64,000 nucleotides of DNA from Fodinibius salipaludis (GTDB lineage Bacteria; Bacteroidota; Rhodothermia; Balneolales; Balneolaceae). The position numbers and the translations under genes were made by a program. The notes under the pieces were generated by a model, which ran no database searches, was not told the origin of the DNA, and saw only the letters and a program-made list of their open reading frames with translations. How positions within the stretch are numbered: the first letter of the stretch is position 1; the number at the start of each line of letters is the position of its first letter. Positions 27,167 to 37,009 of this stretch are shown piece by piece. Where the stretch lies: contig NZ_NSKE01000004.1 of the NCBI RefSeq assembly GCF_002287075.1, forward strand, positions 1-64,000. The letters run 5' to 3'.

Positions 27167-27322
27167 TATCTCTTAATTTATTTTTACTTACTGGCATTAA
27201 CATAATGTTATTAGATCTTCCAACTACCAAGAAACCAACTTACTAAGAGTGTTTCAAAGTAATTAATCTCCCTAGATTCACACAAAAAGTGTACTACTGT
27301 TGTACCATTCTAAAACAAAAAA

Positions 27323-27354
27323 TCCCTGAGCAGTTATATTCAACCACTCAGGGA
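27323..27354 (-). terminator. Terminator after tRNA-Met
   Basis: An 8-bp stem (TCCCTGAG with CTCAGGGA) just downstream of the tRNA on the minus strand, followed there by a T-rich run (complement of the A run at 27312-27322). Confidence 0.7.
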
Positions 27355-27364
27355 TATTACCGAG

Positions 27365-27438
27365 TACCGTGGGGCGGATTCGAACCGCCGACCTCCGGGT
27401 TATGAATCCGACGCTCTCACCAACTGAGCTACCACGGC
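27365..27438 (-). tRNA. tRNA-Met (anticodon CAT)
   Basis: A 74-base cloverleaf with acceptor GCCGTGG, a D arm containing TAGCTCAGTTGG, anticodon loop with CAT, and T arm GGTTCGAATCC. Position 1:72 is a G-U pair, not the C-A mismatch of initiator tRNA, so it is elongator Met. A tRNA-Ile2 reading CAT (with lysidine) cannot be fully excluded by eye. CCA is not encoded. Confidence 0.9.
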
Positions 27439-27728
27439 TAAAAAAGTCAATAAATGAATCTTGGTTTGATCCGAACCGTTCCCCAGTAGGGTTCGGGATA
27501 TGATGTTGACGCAATCCTTAACTTCCGCTAAAACACCCCGCCATTTCTGATCAAATCAAGAGTTGCCAAATATAAACTAATTCTGATAAAATATTAAGTC
27601 CTCTCTCCAACTTTTTTATATCAATCTAATGTAAAACCGACATCTTTTTTTGAGGCTCATCGAAATCGCCTTATTTTCCAGCTTACAAATTCAAAATACA
27701 TTCTAAGCACTGAATTCCGTTACTTCTC

Positions 27729-29195
27729 ATGGCAAAGAAAATCACAGAAAGAAACGAAGATTTTTCGCAATGGTATCAAGATGTAATTCGTGAAGGCAAG
27801 CTGGCCGACCACTCTCCTGTGCGTGGCTGCATGGTCATCCGTCCCAACGGCTATGCCCTTTGGGAAAACATGCAGGATGCGCTTGATCAGATGTTTAAAG
27901 ATACCGGCCATGAGAATGCGTACTTCCCGCTTTTTATTCCCAAATCGTTTTTATCAAAAGAAGCCCAGCACGTTGAGGGCTTTGCCAAGGAGTGCGCAGT
28001 GGTTACGCACAGCCGGCTACAGAGTTCGGATGACGGTGTAGAAGTGGATCCCGATTCAAAGTTGGAAGAGGAACTCATTGTTCGTCCCACTTCTGAAACG
28101 ATCATCTGGGATTCCTACCGAAACTGGATTCAGTCGTACCGCGATCTGCCTATCCTCATTAACCAGTGGGCCAATGTTGTTCGCTGGGAGATGCGCACGC
28201 GCCTGTTCCTGCGCACCATGGAGTTTCTGTGGCAAGAAGGTCATACCGCACACGCCACCAAAGAAGAGGCCGTGGAAGAAACAGAGCAGATGCTGGAAGT
28301 TTATCGCACTTTTGCCGAAGAATATATGGCAATGCCGGTACAAACGGGGGTAAAGTCAGAATCCGAGCGATTTGCCGGAGCTGTTGACACCTATTGTATA
28401 GAAACACTGCTGCAGGATAACAAAGCCCTGCAGGCCGGTACCTCTCACTTTCTGGGACAAAATTTTGCAAAAGCGTTTGATGTAAAATTCCAAAGCTCGG
28501 AAGGAGAACACGAGTACGTATGGGCCACCAGCTGGGGCGTATCCACACGATTAATTGGCGGATTGATTATGACGCACTCCGACGATCAGGGCCTTGTACT
28601 TCCCCCAAAACTGGCGCCAAACCAAGTGGTGATTGTACCTATCTGGAAAAGTGATGAACAAAAAGAGGAAGTACTCGATTACTGCCAGGAAATTATTGAC
28701 GAACTCAAAGCCCTGGACATCCGCATTAAGCTGGACGACCGCGAAAACATGAGTCCGGGCTGGAAGTTTAACGAGCACGAAGCGGCCGGCATCCCCTTGC
28801 GTTTGACCATTGGTCCTCGTGATCTCGAAAACAACAATGTAGAACTTGCTCGTCGCGATACGCTGGACAAAAACATTGTCAGTCGTGAAGGTATTGCCCA
28901 AAAAGTTGATGAGCTGCTGGATACCATCCAGGATACTCTTTATGAGTCGGCTCAAAACCGCATCCAAGAAAACACGCACTCCGTCGATTCTTATGATGAG
29001 TTTAAGGAGGTCATCGAAAACGAAGGCGGGTTTGTCTACGCACACTGGGATGGAACGGCCGAAACCGAAGAAAAGATCAAGGACGAAACAAAGGCGACCA
29101 TCCGCTGTATCCCGCTCGAAGATGGCGAAGAGGGAGAGTGCATGGTCACGGGAAAACCGTCGAAACAGAAAGTTCTTTTTGCTCGTGCCTACTAA
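27729..29195 (+). CDS. proS: Prolyl-tRNA synthetase, archaeal/eukaryotic type
   Basis: A 488-residue class II synthetase of the short, archaeal-type (ProS type 3) architecture: no bacterial editing insertion, a catalytic core starting [20 protein letters not shown] motif 2 region and W-Q-E-G-H-T, an anticodon domain (about 285-385) and the C-terminal extension ending in R-A-Y (terminal Tyr, as the family has). It charges tRNA-Pro; tRNA-Pro(GGG) is encoded at 50317-50390. The following gene starts 9 bases later. Confidence 0.95.
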   Translation: MAKKITERNEDFSQWYQDVIREGKLADHSPVRGCMVIRPNGYALWENMQDALDQMFKDTGHENAYFPLFIPKSFLSKEAQHVEGFAKECAVVTHSRLQSSDDGVEVDPDSKLEEELIVRPTSETIIWDSYRNWIQSYRDLPILINQWANVVRWEMRTRLFLRTMEFLWQEGHTAHATKEEAVEETEQMLEVYRTFAEEYMAMPVQTGVKSESERFAGAVDTYCIETLLQDNKALQAGTSHFLGQNFAKAFDVKFQSSEGEHEYVWATSWGVSTRLIGGLIMTHSDDQGLVLPPKLAPNQVVIVPIWKSDEQKEEVLDYCQEIIDELKALDIRIKLDDRENMSPGWKFNEHEAAGIPLRLTIGPRDLENNNVELARRDTLDKNIVSREGIAQKVDELLDTIQDTLYESAQNRIQENTHSVDSYDEFKEVIENEGGFVYAHWDGTAETEEKIKDETKATIRCIPLEDGEEGECMVTGKPSKQKVLFARAY

Positions 29196-29204
29196 ACAGT
29201 ACCT

Positions 29205-29882
29205 ATGGAGCAGTCGCCTGTAGACAGTACGCTCAGTATTTTTGATCGATTTGCCGAGGAAGGTCCGGCACGTCTTATTTCCGACCTCGGCAATCCTTTA
29301 TTAATGCCACCTGCCGTAATTGTAGGGGCCTGTATTCTTTTAGGTCAGTCCCTAATAACGACATTTCAAGTTACCGGTACTGCGGTAATTTGCTACAGCG
29401 TTTTGCCCTTTCTGCTCACACTTTTCCTATTCAGACGCGGGATCATCCATTCTCTGGATTTACCGCTACGAAAAACGCGTACCGTGCTATATGCCTTTTC
29501 TATTGTCAGCGCAGCCATCGCTTCCCTGGTCATATATCAACTTATACCGGCTCTTCACTTTTTCATTTTCGTACTTTCGCTGATTTTCCTGGCTAATTTA
29601 ACCATCTCCTTTCTTCTAAATCTGCGATGGAAAGTGAGCGTACATTCGGCTTCTGTTGCCGTGGCGGGCACTGTTTATTATATCATGTCTCTATGGGGCG
29701 TAACAGAGTATCATTTCATCACATTAATTTTATCCTTAATCCACCTTTTACTACTTTTACCTGTAATGATGTGGGCACGCTATCATCTTAGTGTACACTC
29801 ATTAACAGAATTATTTGGCGGTGCTACTGCCGGCATTCTGCTTACAATCATTGAGCTAATCATATTTACAAACATATGGTAA
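29205..29882 (+). CDS. PAP2-like multi-span membrane protein
   Basis: A 225-residue protein with about six membrane spans. It keeps traces of PAP2 phosphatase motifs: K-V-S-V-H-S-A-S and A-R-Y-H-L-S-V-H-S-L-T-E-L-F-G-G near the C terminus (the R...H...E/D pattern). The N-terminal K-x6-R-P motif is not obvious, so activity on lipid phosphates is uncertain. It is translationally coupled to nnrD: stop at 29880-29882 overlaps the next ATG at 29876. Confidence 0.65.
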   Translation: MEQSPVDSTLSIFDRFAEEGPARLISDLGNPLLMPPAVIVGACILLGQSLITTFQVTGTAVICYSVLPFLLTLFLFRRGIIHSLDLPLRKTRTVLYAFSIVSAAIASLVIYQLIPALHFFIFVLSLIFLANLTISFLLNLRWKVSVHSASVAVAGTVYYIMSLWGVTEYHFITLILSLIHLLLLLPVMMWARYHLSVHSLTELFGGATAGILLTIIELIIFTNIW

Positions 29883-31393
29883 AAGAGACTCTTGACGCGC
29901 CCTACTCACATTATCTGTTTGATGCTGAGCTGAGCCAAAAAATTGACCGGCGTACCATCCAAGAAATGGAAATCGACGGTTTCACGCTGATGGAAATTGC
30001 CGGATCTTCAGCTGCCAAAGCACTCCTTGAGGACGAAGAGTTAACACACGGAGTTTATCTATGCGGCAAGGGGAACAACGCCGGTGATGCTCTTGTGGTA
30101 GGCCGTTACCTGCTTCAACACCATGTGGATGCAACCATTGTATTTTTAAGTGGATCGGATGATCTTTCTGCCGATACCCAAAAAAATCTGGAGCTGCTTA
30201 AGAAATTCGATTCTGATGATAAGTTGACAATTTTTGAGGAGTGGGGACCGTTCAATCCTCCCGAGGAATTTGATTTTATCATTGACGGCATGCTCGGCAC
30301 CGGGTTAACCAGCGATGTCCGAGGTGATTACACCAAGGCCGTGGAATGGGCGAACCGGCAACCACAGCCCGTTTTTGCTATGGATATCCCTACTGGTTTA
30401 CATGCAGATTCGGGCGAAATTATGGAATGCGCCATTGAAGCCAATACCACCTTCACCTTTGGCGGACGGAAGTTAGGGCTTTATCTCAAAGATGGACCGG
30501 AGAAGACGGGCACAATTCACTACTGCGAACTTCCTTTTCCAAACCGGTTTAAAGAAGATTGTAATACCTACCTGCTTGATGAAAGCTGGATACAGATGAC
30601 ATCTCCTACTCCCGGACAGCACAAATACAACTCAGGCGTACTTTATATTATAGCCGGATCAGAGGGATTGACCGGTGCAGCTATTATGGCAGCCAAAAGT
30701 GCCTGGGCCGAAGGATTGGGAGCCGTGATTCTAATTTGCCCGAGAGGCGTACTTTCTATTTATGAACAAACACTGCCATCAATTATAAAGAAACCCGTGG
30801 GCAGTCGTAATGACTTTCATTTCAAGGATGAACATTCAGGCAAAGTTTTAGAAATATTATCCGAAAAAGAGGGCGCCCTGTTGCTTGGTCCGGGGTTGGG
30901 ACGAGAACAATCAACCGTTCAATTTGTTAAAGGCACCTTATCACAAAACAACAAGCCTACTGTTATTGATGCGGACGGGTTATGGTGCCTGGCACAACTC
31001 GAACACTTACCCAAGGTTAATGAATCAGAATGGATTTTAACGCCCCACCCAGGAGAGTTAAATCGGTTGGTACCAAATAGTGAGTTACAAAAAGATTCCC
31101 GTTTACAAACCGTTCGGGAATATGCACAAACCACTGGCGTTACTGTACTTGCAAAAGGCTTGCCCGGAATTATCGGAACACCAGCGGGTAAATGCTATCT
31201 AACAAACTACAATACCAAGTACTTTTCCAGGGCCGGCAGCGGGGATGTGTTAGCCGGCAAGGTCGGAGCCTATTTAGCTTTTGGACAGCGGCCCGATACA
31301 AGCTGTGCCTATGGATTGTTGAAGGGCAAACAGAAACTCGAATATTATTTACAGCATCATCAGGACCTGCCTGAGCCAAGCGATTTTATATGA
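29876..31393 (+). CDS. nnrD: Bifunctional NAD(P)H-hydrate epimerase / ADP-dependent dehydratase
   Basis: A 505-residue fusion. The N-terminal YjeF_N epimerase half (about 1-215) has C-G-K-G-N-N-A-G-D-A and D-G-M-L-G-T-G-L. The C-terminal ribokinase-like dehydratase half (about 225-505) has L-G-P-G-L-G-R-E, D-A-D-G-L, T-P-H-P-G-E-L and A-G-S-G-D-V-L-A-G. Together they repair damaged NADHX and NADPHX in the cytosol. It overlaps both neighbours, making a compact three-gene operon. Confidence 0.93.
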   Translation: MVKETLDAPYSHYLFDAELSQKIDRRTIQEMEIDGFTLMEIAGSSAAKALLEDEELTHGVYLCGKGNNAGDALVVGRYLLQHHVDATIVFLSGSDDLSADTQKNLELLKKFDSDDKLTIFEEWGPFNPPEEFDFIIDGMLGTGLTSDVRGDYTKAVEWANRQPQPVFAMDIPTGLHADSGEIMECAIEANTTFTFGGRKLGLYLKDGPEKTGTIHYCELPFPNRFKEDCNTYLLDESWIQMTSPTPGQHKYNSGVLYIIAGSEGLTGAAIMAAKSAWAEGLGAVILICPRGVLSIYEQTLPSIIKKPVGSRNDFHFKDEHSGKVLEILSEKEGALLLGPGLGREQSTVQFVKGTLSQNNKPTVIDADGLWCLAQLEHLPKVNESEWILTPHPGELNRLVPNSELQKDSRLQTVREYAQTTGVTVLAKGLPGIIGTPAGKCYLTNYNTKYFSRAGSGDVLAGKVGAYLAFGQRPDTSCAYGLLKGKQKLEYYLQHHQDLPEPSDFI

Positions 31394-31794
31394 ATATATC
31401 TGCCTCTATTTACTCTTTTTTATCGGATCACAGCTATTTGTTACCCATTGGCATAATCACTCTAACAGCTGGGATGTTGTTATTAACATTATTGCCCGCT
31501 GGTGCCATGGGCGAAAATAAACTTTGGAGCTACGACAAACTGGGGCATGCTGTGCTTTTTGGGAGCTGGACACTTTCACTGGGACTCTACTATCAAATAC
31601 ATAAATCAAAAGTAGTAAAACTTTGGGTTATATTTGCCAGCGGTACCGCTTTTGGATTACTTATCGAAGTTTTGCAGTATGCCCTTCCTGTCAATCGACA
31701 GGGAGACCCTGTTGACTTTTTGTTCGATTTGCTTGGGTGCCTGATTGCTATTGGACTCTTAAAAACAATATTGCCCGAAGAAATAAAAAAATAA
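31390..31794 (+). CDS. VanZ-family membrane protein
   Basis: A 134-residue protein with four membrane spans and VanZ-type marks: D-K-L-G-H-A-V-L-F-G, L-I-E-V-L-Q and R-Q-G-D-P-V-D-F-L-F-D. VanZ-like proteins are named from teicoplanin resistance, but most members have no known role. Its ATG overlaps the nnrD stop by 4 bases. Confidence 0.82.
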   Translation: MNISASIYSFLSDHSYLLPIGIITLTAGMLLLTLLPAGAMGENKLWSYDKLGHAVLFGSWTLSLGLYYQIHKSKVVKLWVIFASGTAFGLLIEVLQYALPVNRQGDPVDFLFDLLGCLIAIGLLKTILPEEIKK

Positions 31795-31967
31795 TACCCT
31801 GCTCATAAACAGTTAAAGGTATTTTTTTGTAAAAAATCACAATCTGAGAAAATAATGGAATAATTTACCTACTTTTCCTGTTATTTAAGTGGAGATTAAG
31901 TAGAATAATTTGTTTACTTACAATTCCTAATAAATTTATTTCAATCTAACGCGGAGATTATAGCATT

Positions 31968-32618
31968 ATGGGTTCTGACAGAAAAAAGCCACAGGCTGAT
32001 CTTAGAAATTACTACACTATCTTTTTGCAGCTGGGTATGGTTGTCGTCCTGTTGATTTTCATTACCGCAATGAAAATGCAGTTTGTCTCACAAAAGCAGG
32101 ATGTAGATCTTACTCAGGAGCAGGAAGTCATTGAAATGGAGGAAGTAACACAAACGAAACAAGAAGAAAAACCACCTCCCCCTCCACGTCCACAGGTACC
32201 TGTTGAAGTACCAAATGATGAAATTATCGAGGATCAGGAAATTAATATTGATGCCGAGATAAATATGGATGAACCGCTTCCCGAGCCGGAAGAACCGCAA
32301 CAGGAAGAGGAAGAAGACTTCTTTGTTGCCGTAGAAAACATGCCTGAATTGAAAGGTGGTTTAGGCGCTCTGCAGCAAAAAATAAATTATCCTGATATGG
32401 CCCGTAAAGCGGGTATTGAAGGACGCGTTATTATTCAGTTCATTGTAAATGAAAAGGGACAAGTTGAAGATCCCAAAGTAATTCGAGGAATTGGCGGTGG
32501 CTGTGATAAAGAAGCATTGCGAGTGGTAAAGCAGGCTGAATTCGAGCCGGGTCGTCAGCGAGGAAACCCCGTTCGAGTACAGTATAGCTTGCCTATTACC
32601 TTTAGACTACAAAATTAA
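31968..32618 (+). CDS. TonB-family energy-transducing protein
   Basis: A 216-residue inner-membrane-anchored protein. It has one N-terminal span (about 22-41), a Glu/Pro-rich periplasmic linker with P-P-P-P-P-R-P-Q-V-P, and a C-terminal TonB domain (about 125-215) including Y-P-D-M-A-R-K-A-G-I-E-G-R-V and F-E-P-G-R. TonB passes proton-motive-force energy to outer-membrane transporters. No exbB/exbD adjacent. A purine-rich GGAG lies 12 bases before the ATG. A strong terminator follows. Confidence 0.9.
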   Translation: MGSDRKKPQADLRNYYTIFLQLGMVVVLLIFITAMKMQFVSQKQDVDLTQEQEVIEMEEVTQTKQEEKPPPPPRPQVPVEVPNDEIIEDQEINIDAEINMDEPLPEPEEPQQEEEEDFFVAVENMPELKGGLGALQQKINYPDMARKAGIEGRVIIQFIVNEKGQVEDPKVIRGIGGGCDKEALRVVKQAEFEPGRQRGNPVRVQYSLPITFRLQN

Positions 32619-32651
32619 GACTTTTTCTTAGCTTAGTATCAAACTAACTAA

Positions 32652-32681
32652 AAAGGCCTGCTTTTCAGCAGGCCTTTTTTT
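32652..32681. terminator. Terminator after the tonB-type gene
   Basis: A perfect 11-bp stem (AAAGGCCTGCT with AGCAGGCCTTT) with a TTTC loop and a T run on the right (an A run on the left). It can serve both convergent genes. Confidence 0.9.
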
Positions 32682-32721
32682 ATTGAATGACTAATTCTAC
32701 TAATGGCAGTTGGCTTTTCCT

Positions 32722-33168
32722 CTAAGTAGTATGCTGTCGGTATTTTTGTTCAAACCCTTTTAGAACCTTAGACAGGTTTTCAAATCCCACCAGTGTTTGA
32801 GCTTTTTTCAAAGATATCCAGCTTACTTTTTCTATCCCCTCTTCGGTTTGTGGAGTAAAGGTGAGTTCTACATCATCAGGAAATTGCATCCCGAACCAAT
32901 GCGTGGATTTGCCAAAATGGATACCTCCCTGTTCATATTCGTGATAGGTTTCCGGGAGTGGAAAAATAATTTCAGGCAAGGCTGAGACACCAACTTCTTC
33001 GGCTACTTCACGAACCGCACATTCTTTAATGGTTTCGCCTTCCTCCAGTTTTCCTTTTGGAAGATCCCATACCCCGCGACGGAATATTGATAATACAGAT
33101 GGATCACTATTATCCTTGCTTTTAAAAACAACCCCTCCTGCCGCAGTAACAGGTTCAATAATAGCCAT
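32722..33168 (-). CDS. NUDIX hydrolase
   Basis: A 148-residue single-domain protein. The complete Nudix box spans residues 39-61 (G-K-L-E-E-G-E-T ... R-E-V-A-E-E-V-G-V), with the metal-binding R-E-x-x-E-E pattern. It would hydrolyse a nucleoside diphosphate linked to another group; the substrate is not predictable. Its start overlaps the DUF1844 stop by one base, so the two are coupled. Confidence 0.88.
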   Translation of the reverse strand: MAIIEPVTAAGGVVFKSKDNSDPSVLSIFRRGVWDLPKGKLEEGETIKECAVREVAEEVGVSALPEIIFPLPETYHEYEQGGIHFGKSTHWFGMQFPDDVELTFTPQTEEGIEKVSWISLKKAQTLVGFENLSKVLKGFEQKYRQHTT

Positions 33169-33491
33169 TACTCCTCTTGGCCTCCTGGTTCTTCACTATC
33201 TTTTTCTTTCTCGTCAGCATAATTCATACGCAGGTTATTCAACGTCTCTGTTAAATAACTTTTTAACTGATCAGGAAGATTACCTTCTGTAAACTCTTCG
33301 AGCATAAGCAGGGTATCAATCGCAAATTTAGCCGACTTCAGATCCCTTTCCGTACTTCCGGTTTGGGGATTTTCTAATTTGCCCATACCCATCATAGCAA
33401 TCTGCTGATGCTGTTGTACTAACATCATGAAAAGCAATTGCTGCTGTTCGTCTTCGGATAAATTGTCTCCGTTGTAATTTGTCTTATCCAT
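33168..33491 (-). CDS. DUF1844-family protein
   Basis: A 107-residue helical, acidic protein with the DUF1844 pattern: F-M-M-L-V-Q-Q-H-Q-Q-I-A-M-M-G-M-G and D-L-K-S-A-K-F-A-I-D-T-L-L-M-L. No enzymatic motif. Upstream member of a pair with the NUDIX gene. Function unknown. Confidence 0.78.
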   Translation of the reverse strand: MDKTNYNGDNLSEDEQQQLLFMMLVQQHQQIAMMGMGKLENPQTGSTERDLKSAKFAIDTLLMLEEFTEGNLPDQLKSYLTETLNNLRMNYADEKEKDSEEPGGQEE

Positions 33492-33663
33492 ATCTATATC
33501 TAATAATTTTTATTTTAAATTGACCTTAAAATAAGCTCTTTATCGTAAAGAATTAATTTTTAAGTACAATCCATTTTATCAAAATAACTCTTTATATATT
33601 GTCGACAACCAAGTACTTTAGAGAGCTTCAATCCAAACAAATCAATGAATAAAGATCCATTAC

Positions 33664-34872
33664 ATGGCTATTCTGAAACCATTTAAAGCTTGGCACCCCG
33701 ATCCAAAAAACGTAGAACAAATAGCTTGTGTTCCCTACGATGTTGTAAGTGTAAAAGAAGCACGCGAACTTGCCCGAGGGAATTCCAAAAGTTTCCTTCA
33801 TGTAGTTCGACCCGAAATTGACTTGCCGGAGGGAACCGACCCGCACGATGATGAAGTCTATGATAAGGGAGCCGAAAACCTTGATGAGTTTCTGCAAAAC
33901 GGCACGCTTCAACAAGAGAAACAGCCACAGCTTTATATTTATCAATTAATAAGAAACGGGCGACCTCAAACCGGAATATTTGCTTGTGTGTCGGTACAAG
34001 ATTATGACAATGAAGTGATACTCAAGCACGAACTCACGCGCCCGGTCAAAGAGGATGACCGCACGCGACATATTCTCACGCAAGAAGCTCATGCCGAGCC
34101 GGTGATGTTGACGTATAAAGATGATGAGAAAACCAGAACCCTCATCCAAGAAACTACAGAGGCAGAACCTCTTTTTGAATTTGAAGCTTCTGACGGAGTC
34201 ATTCATAAACTGTGGAAAGCCCCAAAAAAAGAAGCACTTGTCGACGCATTTAAATCAATTTCTCATCTGTATATCGCTGATGGTCATCACCGCTGTAAGA
34301 GTGCTTCTCGGGCTGCTGAGCAGAGACGAAAGAACAATCCGGACCATACAGGTATGGAGGAGTATAACTTCTTTCCGGCCGTTATTTTTCCCATGTCTAA
34401 CATGAATATTCTGCCCTACAACCGCGTGATCCATTCCATCCCGGATAATTTTTTAAATACCCTGCAAGATGAGTTTTCACTCACCCCTGATGCTGATCCC
34501 CAGCCATCCGAAAAGGGAACTATCAGCATTTATATTGATGGAAGCTGGTATGGAATGGACCTGCCGTTAGATACAAACCCTAACAGCGTTCAAGAACTTG
34601 ATGTACATCGACTCCAAGAGTTTGTACTTTCTCCCTTACTGGATATTTCTGATCCCCGCCGCGACGATAATATTTCGTTTGTCGGAGGAATCCGAGGTAC
34701 CAAAGAATTGGAACAACGTGTAGATAACGGAACGGTCGATCTTGCTATCAGCATGTACGCTACAAGCATTGAAGAACTGGTAGAAGTATCTGATGAAGGC
34801 CGACTGATGCCACCTAAATCAACATGGTTTGAACCGAAGCTACGCTCGGGATTACTTGTTCACACTTTTTAA
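33664..34872 (+). CDS. DUF1015-family protein
   Basis: A 402-residue cytosolic protein of the DUF1015 (HTH-adjacent, serine-pathway-linked) family: start A-I-L-K-P-F-K-A-W-H-P, C-V-P-Y-D-V-V, and Y-I-A-D-G-H-H-R near residue 215. The gene is commonly next to serA/serC in Bacteroidota and spirochaetes, and a link to serine or phosphoserine has been proposed (family knowledge). Here it lies 25 bases before serC on the same strand. Confidence 0.85.
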   Translation: MAILKPFKAWHPDPKNVEQIACVPYDVVSVKEARELARGNSKSFLHVVRPEIDLPEGTDPHDDEVYDKGAENLDEFLQNGTLQQEKQPQLYIYQLIRNGRPQTGIFACVSVQDYDNEVILKHELTRPVKEDDRTRHILTQEAHAEPVMLTYKDDEKTRTLIQETTEAEPLFEFEASDGVIHKLWKAPKKEALVDAFKSISHLYIADGHHRCKSASRAAEQRRKNNPDHTGMEEYNFFPAVIFPMSNMNILPYNRVIHSIPDNFLNTLQDEFSLTPDADPQPSEKGTISIYIDGSWYGMDLPLDTNPNSVQELDVHRLQEFVLSPLLDISDPRRDDNISFVGGIRGTKELEQRVDNGTVDLAISMYATSIEELVEVSDEGRLMPPKSTWFEPKLRSGLLVHTF

Positions 34873-34897
34873 TCGCTAACATTCTATCCATTTACTT

Positions 34898-35977
34898 ATG
34901 AAACGCGTTCACAACTTTAGCGCAGGACCTGCAACCCTTCCACTCGAAGTACTTAAAAAAGCAAAGTCGGAGCTTACTAACTTCCAAAATATGGGACGAT
35001 CGGTGATGGAGATCAGCCACCGTAGCGCCCAGTACACTGAGATTGACCGGCAAGCAAAGACCCATCTTCGTGACTTGCTAAACCTTGGTGACGATTTTGA
35101 AATCATGTTTCTCCAGGGCGGTGCCAGCTCTCAATTTATGATGGTGCCGTTTAACTTTTTGGATGAAAACGAAACAGCTGATTACATTGATACGGGCCGA
35201 TGGTCAAATAAGGCCATCAAAGAAGCCAAGGTTTTTGGGAATGTTCATCGACCTTACAGCAGTAGCGAGAGCGGTTATGATCGTGTACCAACCGACGATG
35301 AGCTAACGTTTAGTGACAACCCTGCCTACGTCCATTTTACATCTAACAACACCGTTGCGGGCACTCAATTTCCCAAAGAACCCGAAACCGATGGGATACC
35401 ACTGGTTTGCGATGCTTCATCGGACTTTCTGTCCAAACCTATAGATGTATCTCGTTATGGAATCATTTATGCAGGTGCTCAGAAAAATATAGGTCCTGCC
35501 GGAGTAACGGTTGTCATTATCCGTAAAGATTTCCTCCGGAAAGCGGATACAGAGGGCGTTCCAACTATTTTGCAATATCAAACACATGCGGAAAAGATCT
35601 TTAATACGCCCCCTACTTTTAATGTATATATGGTAAACCTGGTACTGGAATGGATTCAGGACAAGGGTGGTCTGGAATACTTTAAATCCTTTAATGAAAA
35701 GAAAGCCGCACTGCTTTATGACGAAATTGACCGGGATGACTTTTATCGCGGTGCCGTTGAAAAAGATTCTCGTTCTCTGATGAACGCTACCTTTCGACTT
35801 CCATCCGAAGAACTCGAAGCCAAATTCTTATCAGAAGCAGAAGAACGCGACCTGTATACTTTAAAAGGACATCGCAGTGTGGGTGGAATCCGGGCCAGCA
35901 TGTATAATGCGTGTCCGATGGAAAGCGTACAAACGCTGGTCGATTTTATGAAAACATTTAGAAAGGAAAACAGTTAA
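34898..35977 (+). CDS. serC: Phosphoserine aminotransferase
   Basis: A 359-residue PLP enzyme converting 3-phosphohydroxypyruvate to 3-phosphoserine. Marks are H-N-F-S-A-G-P-A at the start, F-L-Q-G-G-A-S-S-Q-F and the PLP Lys in A-G-A-Q-K-N-I-G-P-A-G. Length is typical. It works with serA (50959-52554) in serine synthesis, and pairs with the DUF1015 gene. Converges with the rhomboid gene. Confidence 0.95.
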   Translation: MKRVHNFSAGPATLPLEVLKKAKSELTNFQNMGRSVMEISHRSAQYTEIDRQAKTHLRDLLNLGDDFEIMFLQGGASSQFMMVPFNFLDENETADYIDTGRWSNKAIKEAKVFGNVHRPYSSSESGYDRVPTDDELTFSDNPAYVHFTSNNTVAGTQFPKEPETDGIPLVCDASSDFLSKPIDVSRYGIIYAGAQKNIGPAGVTVVIIRKDFLRKADTEGVPTILQYQTHAEKIFNTPPTFNVYMVNLVLEWIQDKGGLEYFKSFNEKKAALLYDEIDRDDFYRGAVEKDSRSLMNATFRLPSEELEAKFLSEAEERDLYTLKGHRSVGGIRASMYNACPMESVQTLVDFMKTFRKENS

Positions 35978-35991
35978 ATAATTTCTGCGAA

Positions 35992-36609
35992 TTACACCAA
36001 GCCAAATACAGTTAGAAAATGATCAATCGTATTTGGCACAAAAATCACCAGGTAAACTATACCCCATAGGGCACCTGCGATATGGGCTTCGTGATTTATT
36101 TTACCACGCTCCTGTTTACTGGCATACATGCTGTATATCAAATAGAAAATAGCAAAAACAAATGCCGGAATGGGAATGGGGATCAACATTAAGTAAATTT
36201 TCTCCATCGGAAACAGAAAAATAAAGGCAAAAAGAACCGATCCCACGGCTCCCGAGGCCCCCAGCGTGGCATAATTAGGATCATCTTTAAATTTTATGAC
36301 TGACGGGATTCCCGCCACAATAAGTCCCGTCAGATACAACCCCGAAAAGTAACCGCTGCCCAAGACCCGTTCCATTACGGGGCCAAAGAAATACAGCGTA
36401 AACATATTCACAAACAGATGGCCCAAATTAGCGTGCAAAAACCCCGATGTAATAAGCTCATACCACGTATTTTCCCTAACAGTACGATAAGGTTTTAAAT
36501 ATCCTGCCTCGATAAGTTTCGGATATAGATACAAAGCACCCAGCGATACAATCACGTTGGCAATTACGATATAAAATGTAGCGGGATAATTTGCTATATA
36601 ATCTTCCAT
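35992..36609 (-). CDS. Rhomboid-family intramembrane serine protease
   Basis: A 205-residue protein with six membrane spans. The catalytic Ser lies in L-G-A-S-G-A-V-G and the partner His in H-E-A-H-I-A-G-A-L-W-G, both within hydrophobic helices; an H-x-N-x-x-H-L segment (H-A-N-L-G-H-L-F-V-N) precedes them. It cleaves single-span membrane proteins inside the bilayer. Substrate unknown. Confidence 0.9.
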   Translation of the reverse strand: MEDYIANYPATFYIVIANVIVSLGALYLYPKLIEAGYLKPYRTVRENTWYELITSGFLHANLGHLFVNMFTLYFFGPVMERVLGSGYFSGLYLTGLIVAGIPSVIKFKDDPNYATLGASGAVGSVLFAFIFLFPMEKIYLMLIPIPIPAFVFAIFYLIYSMYASKQERGKINHEAHIAGALWGIVYLVIFVPNTIDHFLTVFGLV

Positions 36610-36727
36610 ATACTCTTATTTTTTGATCATCGAAGATAGACAAGAGTACGTTCGATCTCCAATTTTATTTCTCATAGGCTTGCTATCAAAGTAGCATAGT
36701 AGTTATATTTGACCACTTCTTATTAAA

Positions 36728-36799
36728 GCCGATGTAGCTCAGGGGTAGAGCGATTCTCTCGTAAAGAATAGGTCGCTGGTTCGAATCCAGTCATCGGCT
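36728..36799 (+). tRNA. tRNA-Thr (anticodon CGT)
   Basis: A 72-base cloverleaf: acceptor GCCGATG paired with CATCGGC, anticodon loop T-CGT-AA with CGT, T arm GGTTCGAATCC. CCA is not encoded. A T run starts two bases after the discriminator (TTTTTT at 36801-36806). Confidence 0.93.
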
Positions 36800-37009
36800 C
36801 TTTTTTATCGGGATAACAAGAGGTCGTTCTCATGTATCGGATCATTGGTTTAATATCTCCCTTCTTTTCAAATATAACCTCATCAATACGAAACAAAATG
36901 ACCTGTATTTAGTTGTAAAAGCTTGATTTGGTTTTACCATAAGTACTATGGATTTTTATATCCTGCAAAAATATATTACTACATCCTTTAAACTCCAGAC
37001 GTAATTGCC

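Noticed and set aside
27365-27438. Initiator tRNA-fMet
   Set aside because: Position 1:72 is G-U, not the C-A mismatch that marks initiator tRNA.
27278-27514. A 78-codon frame across tRNA-Met
   Set aside because: It reads through the tRNA and its terminator and has no protein-like features.
28056-29045. Several long frames on both strands within proS
   Set aside because: All lie over the clear proS coding frame and lack any motif.
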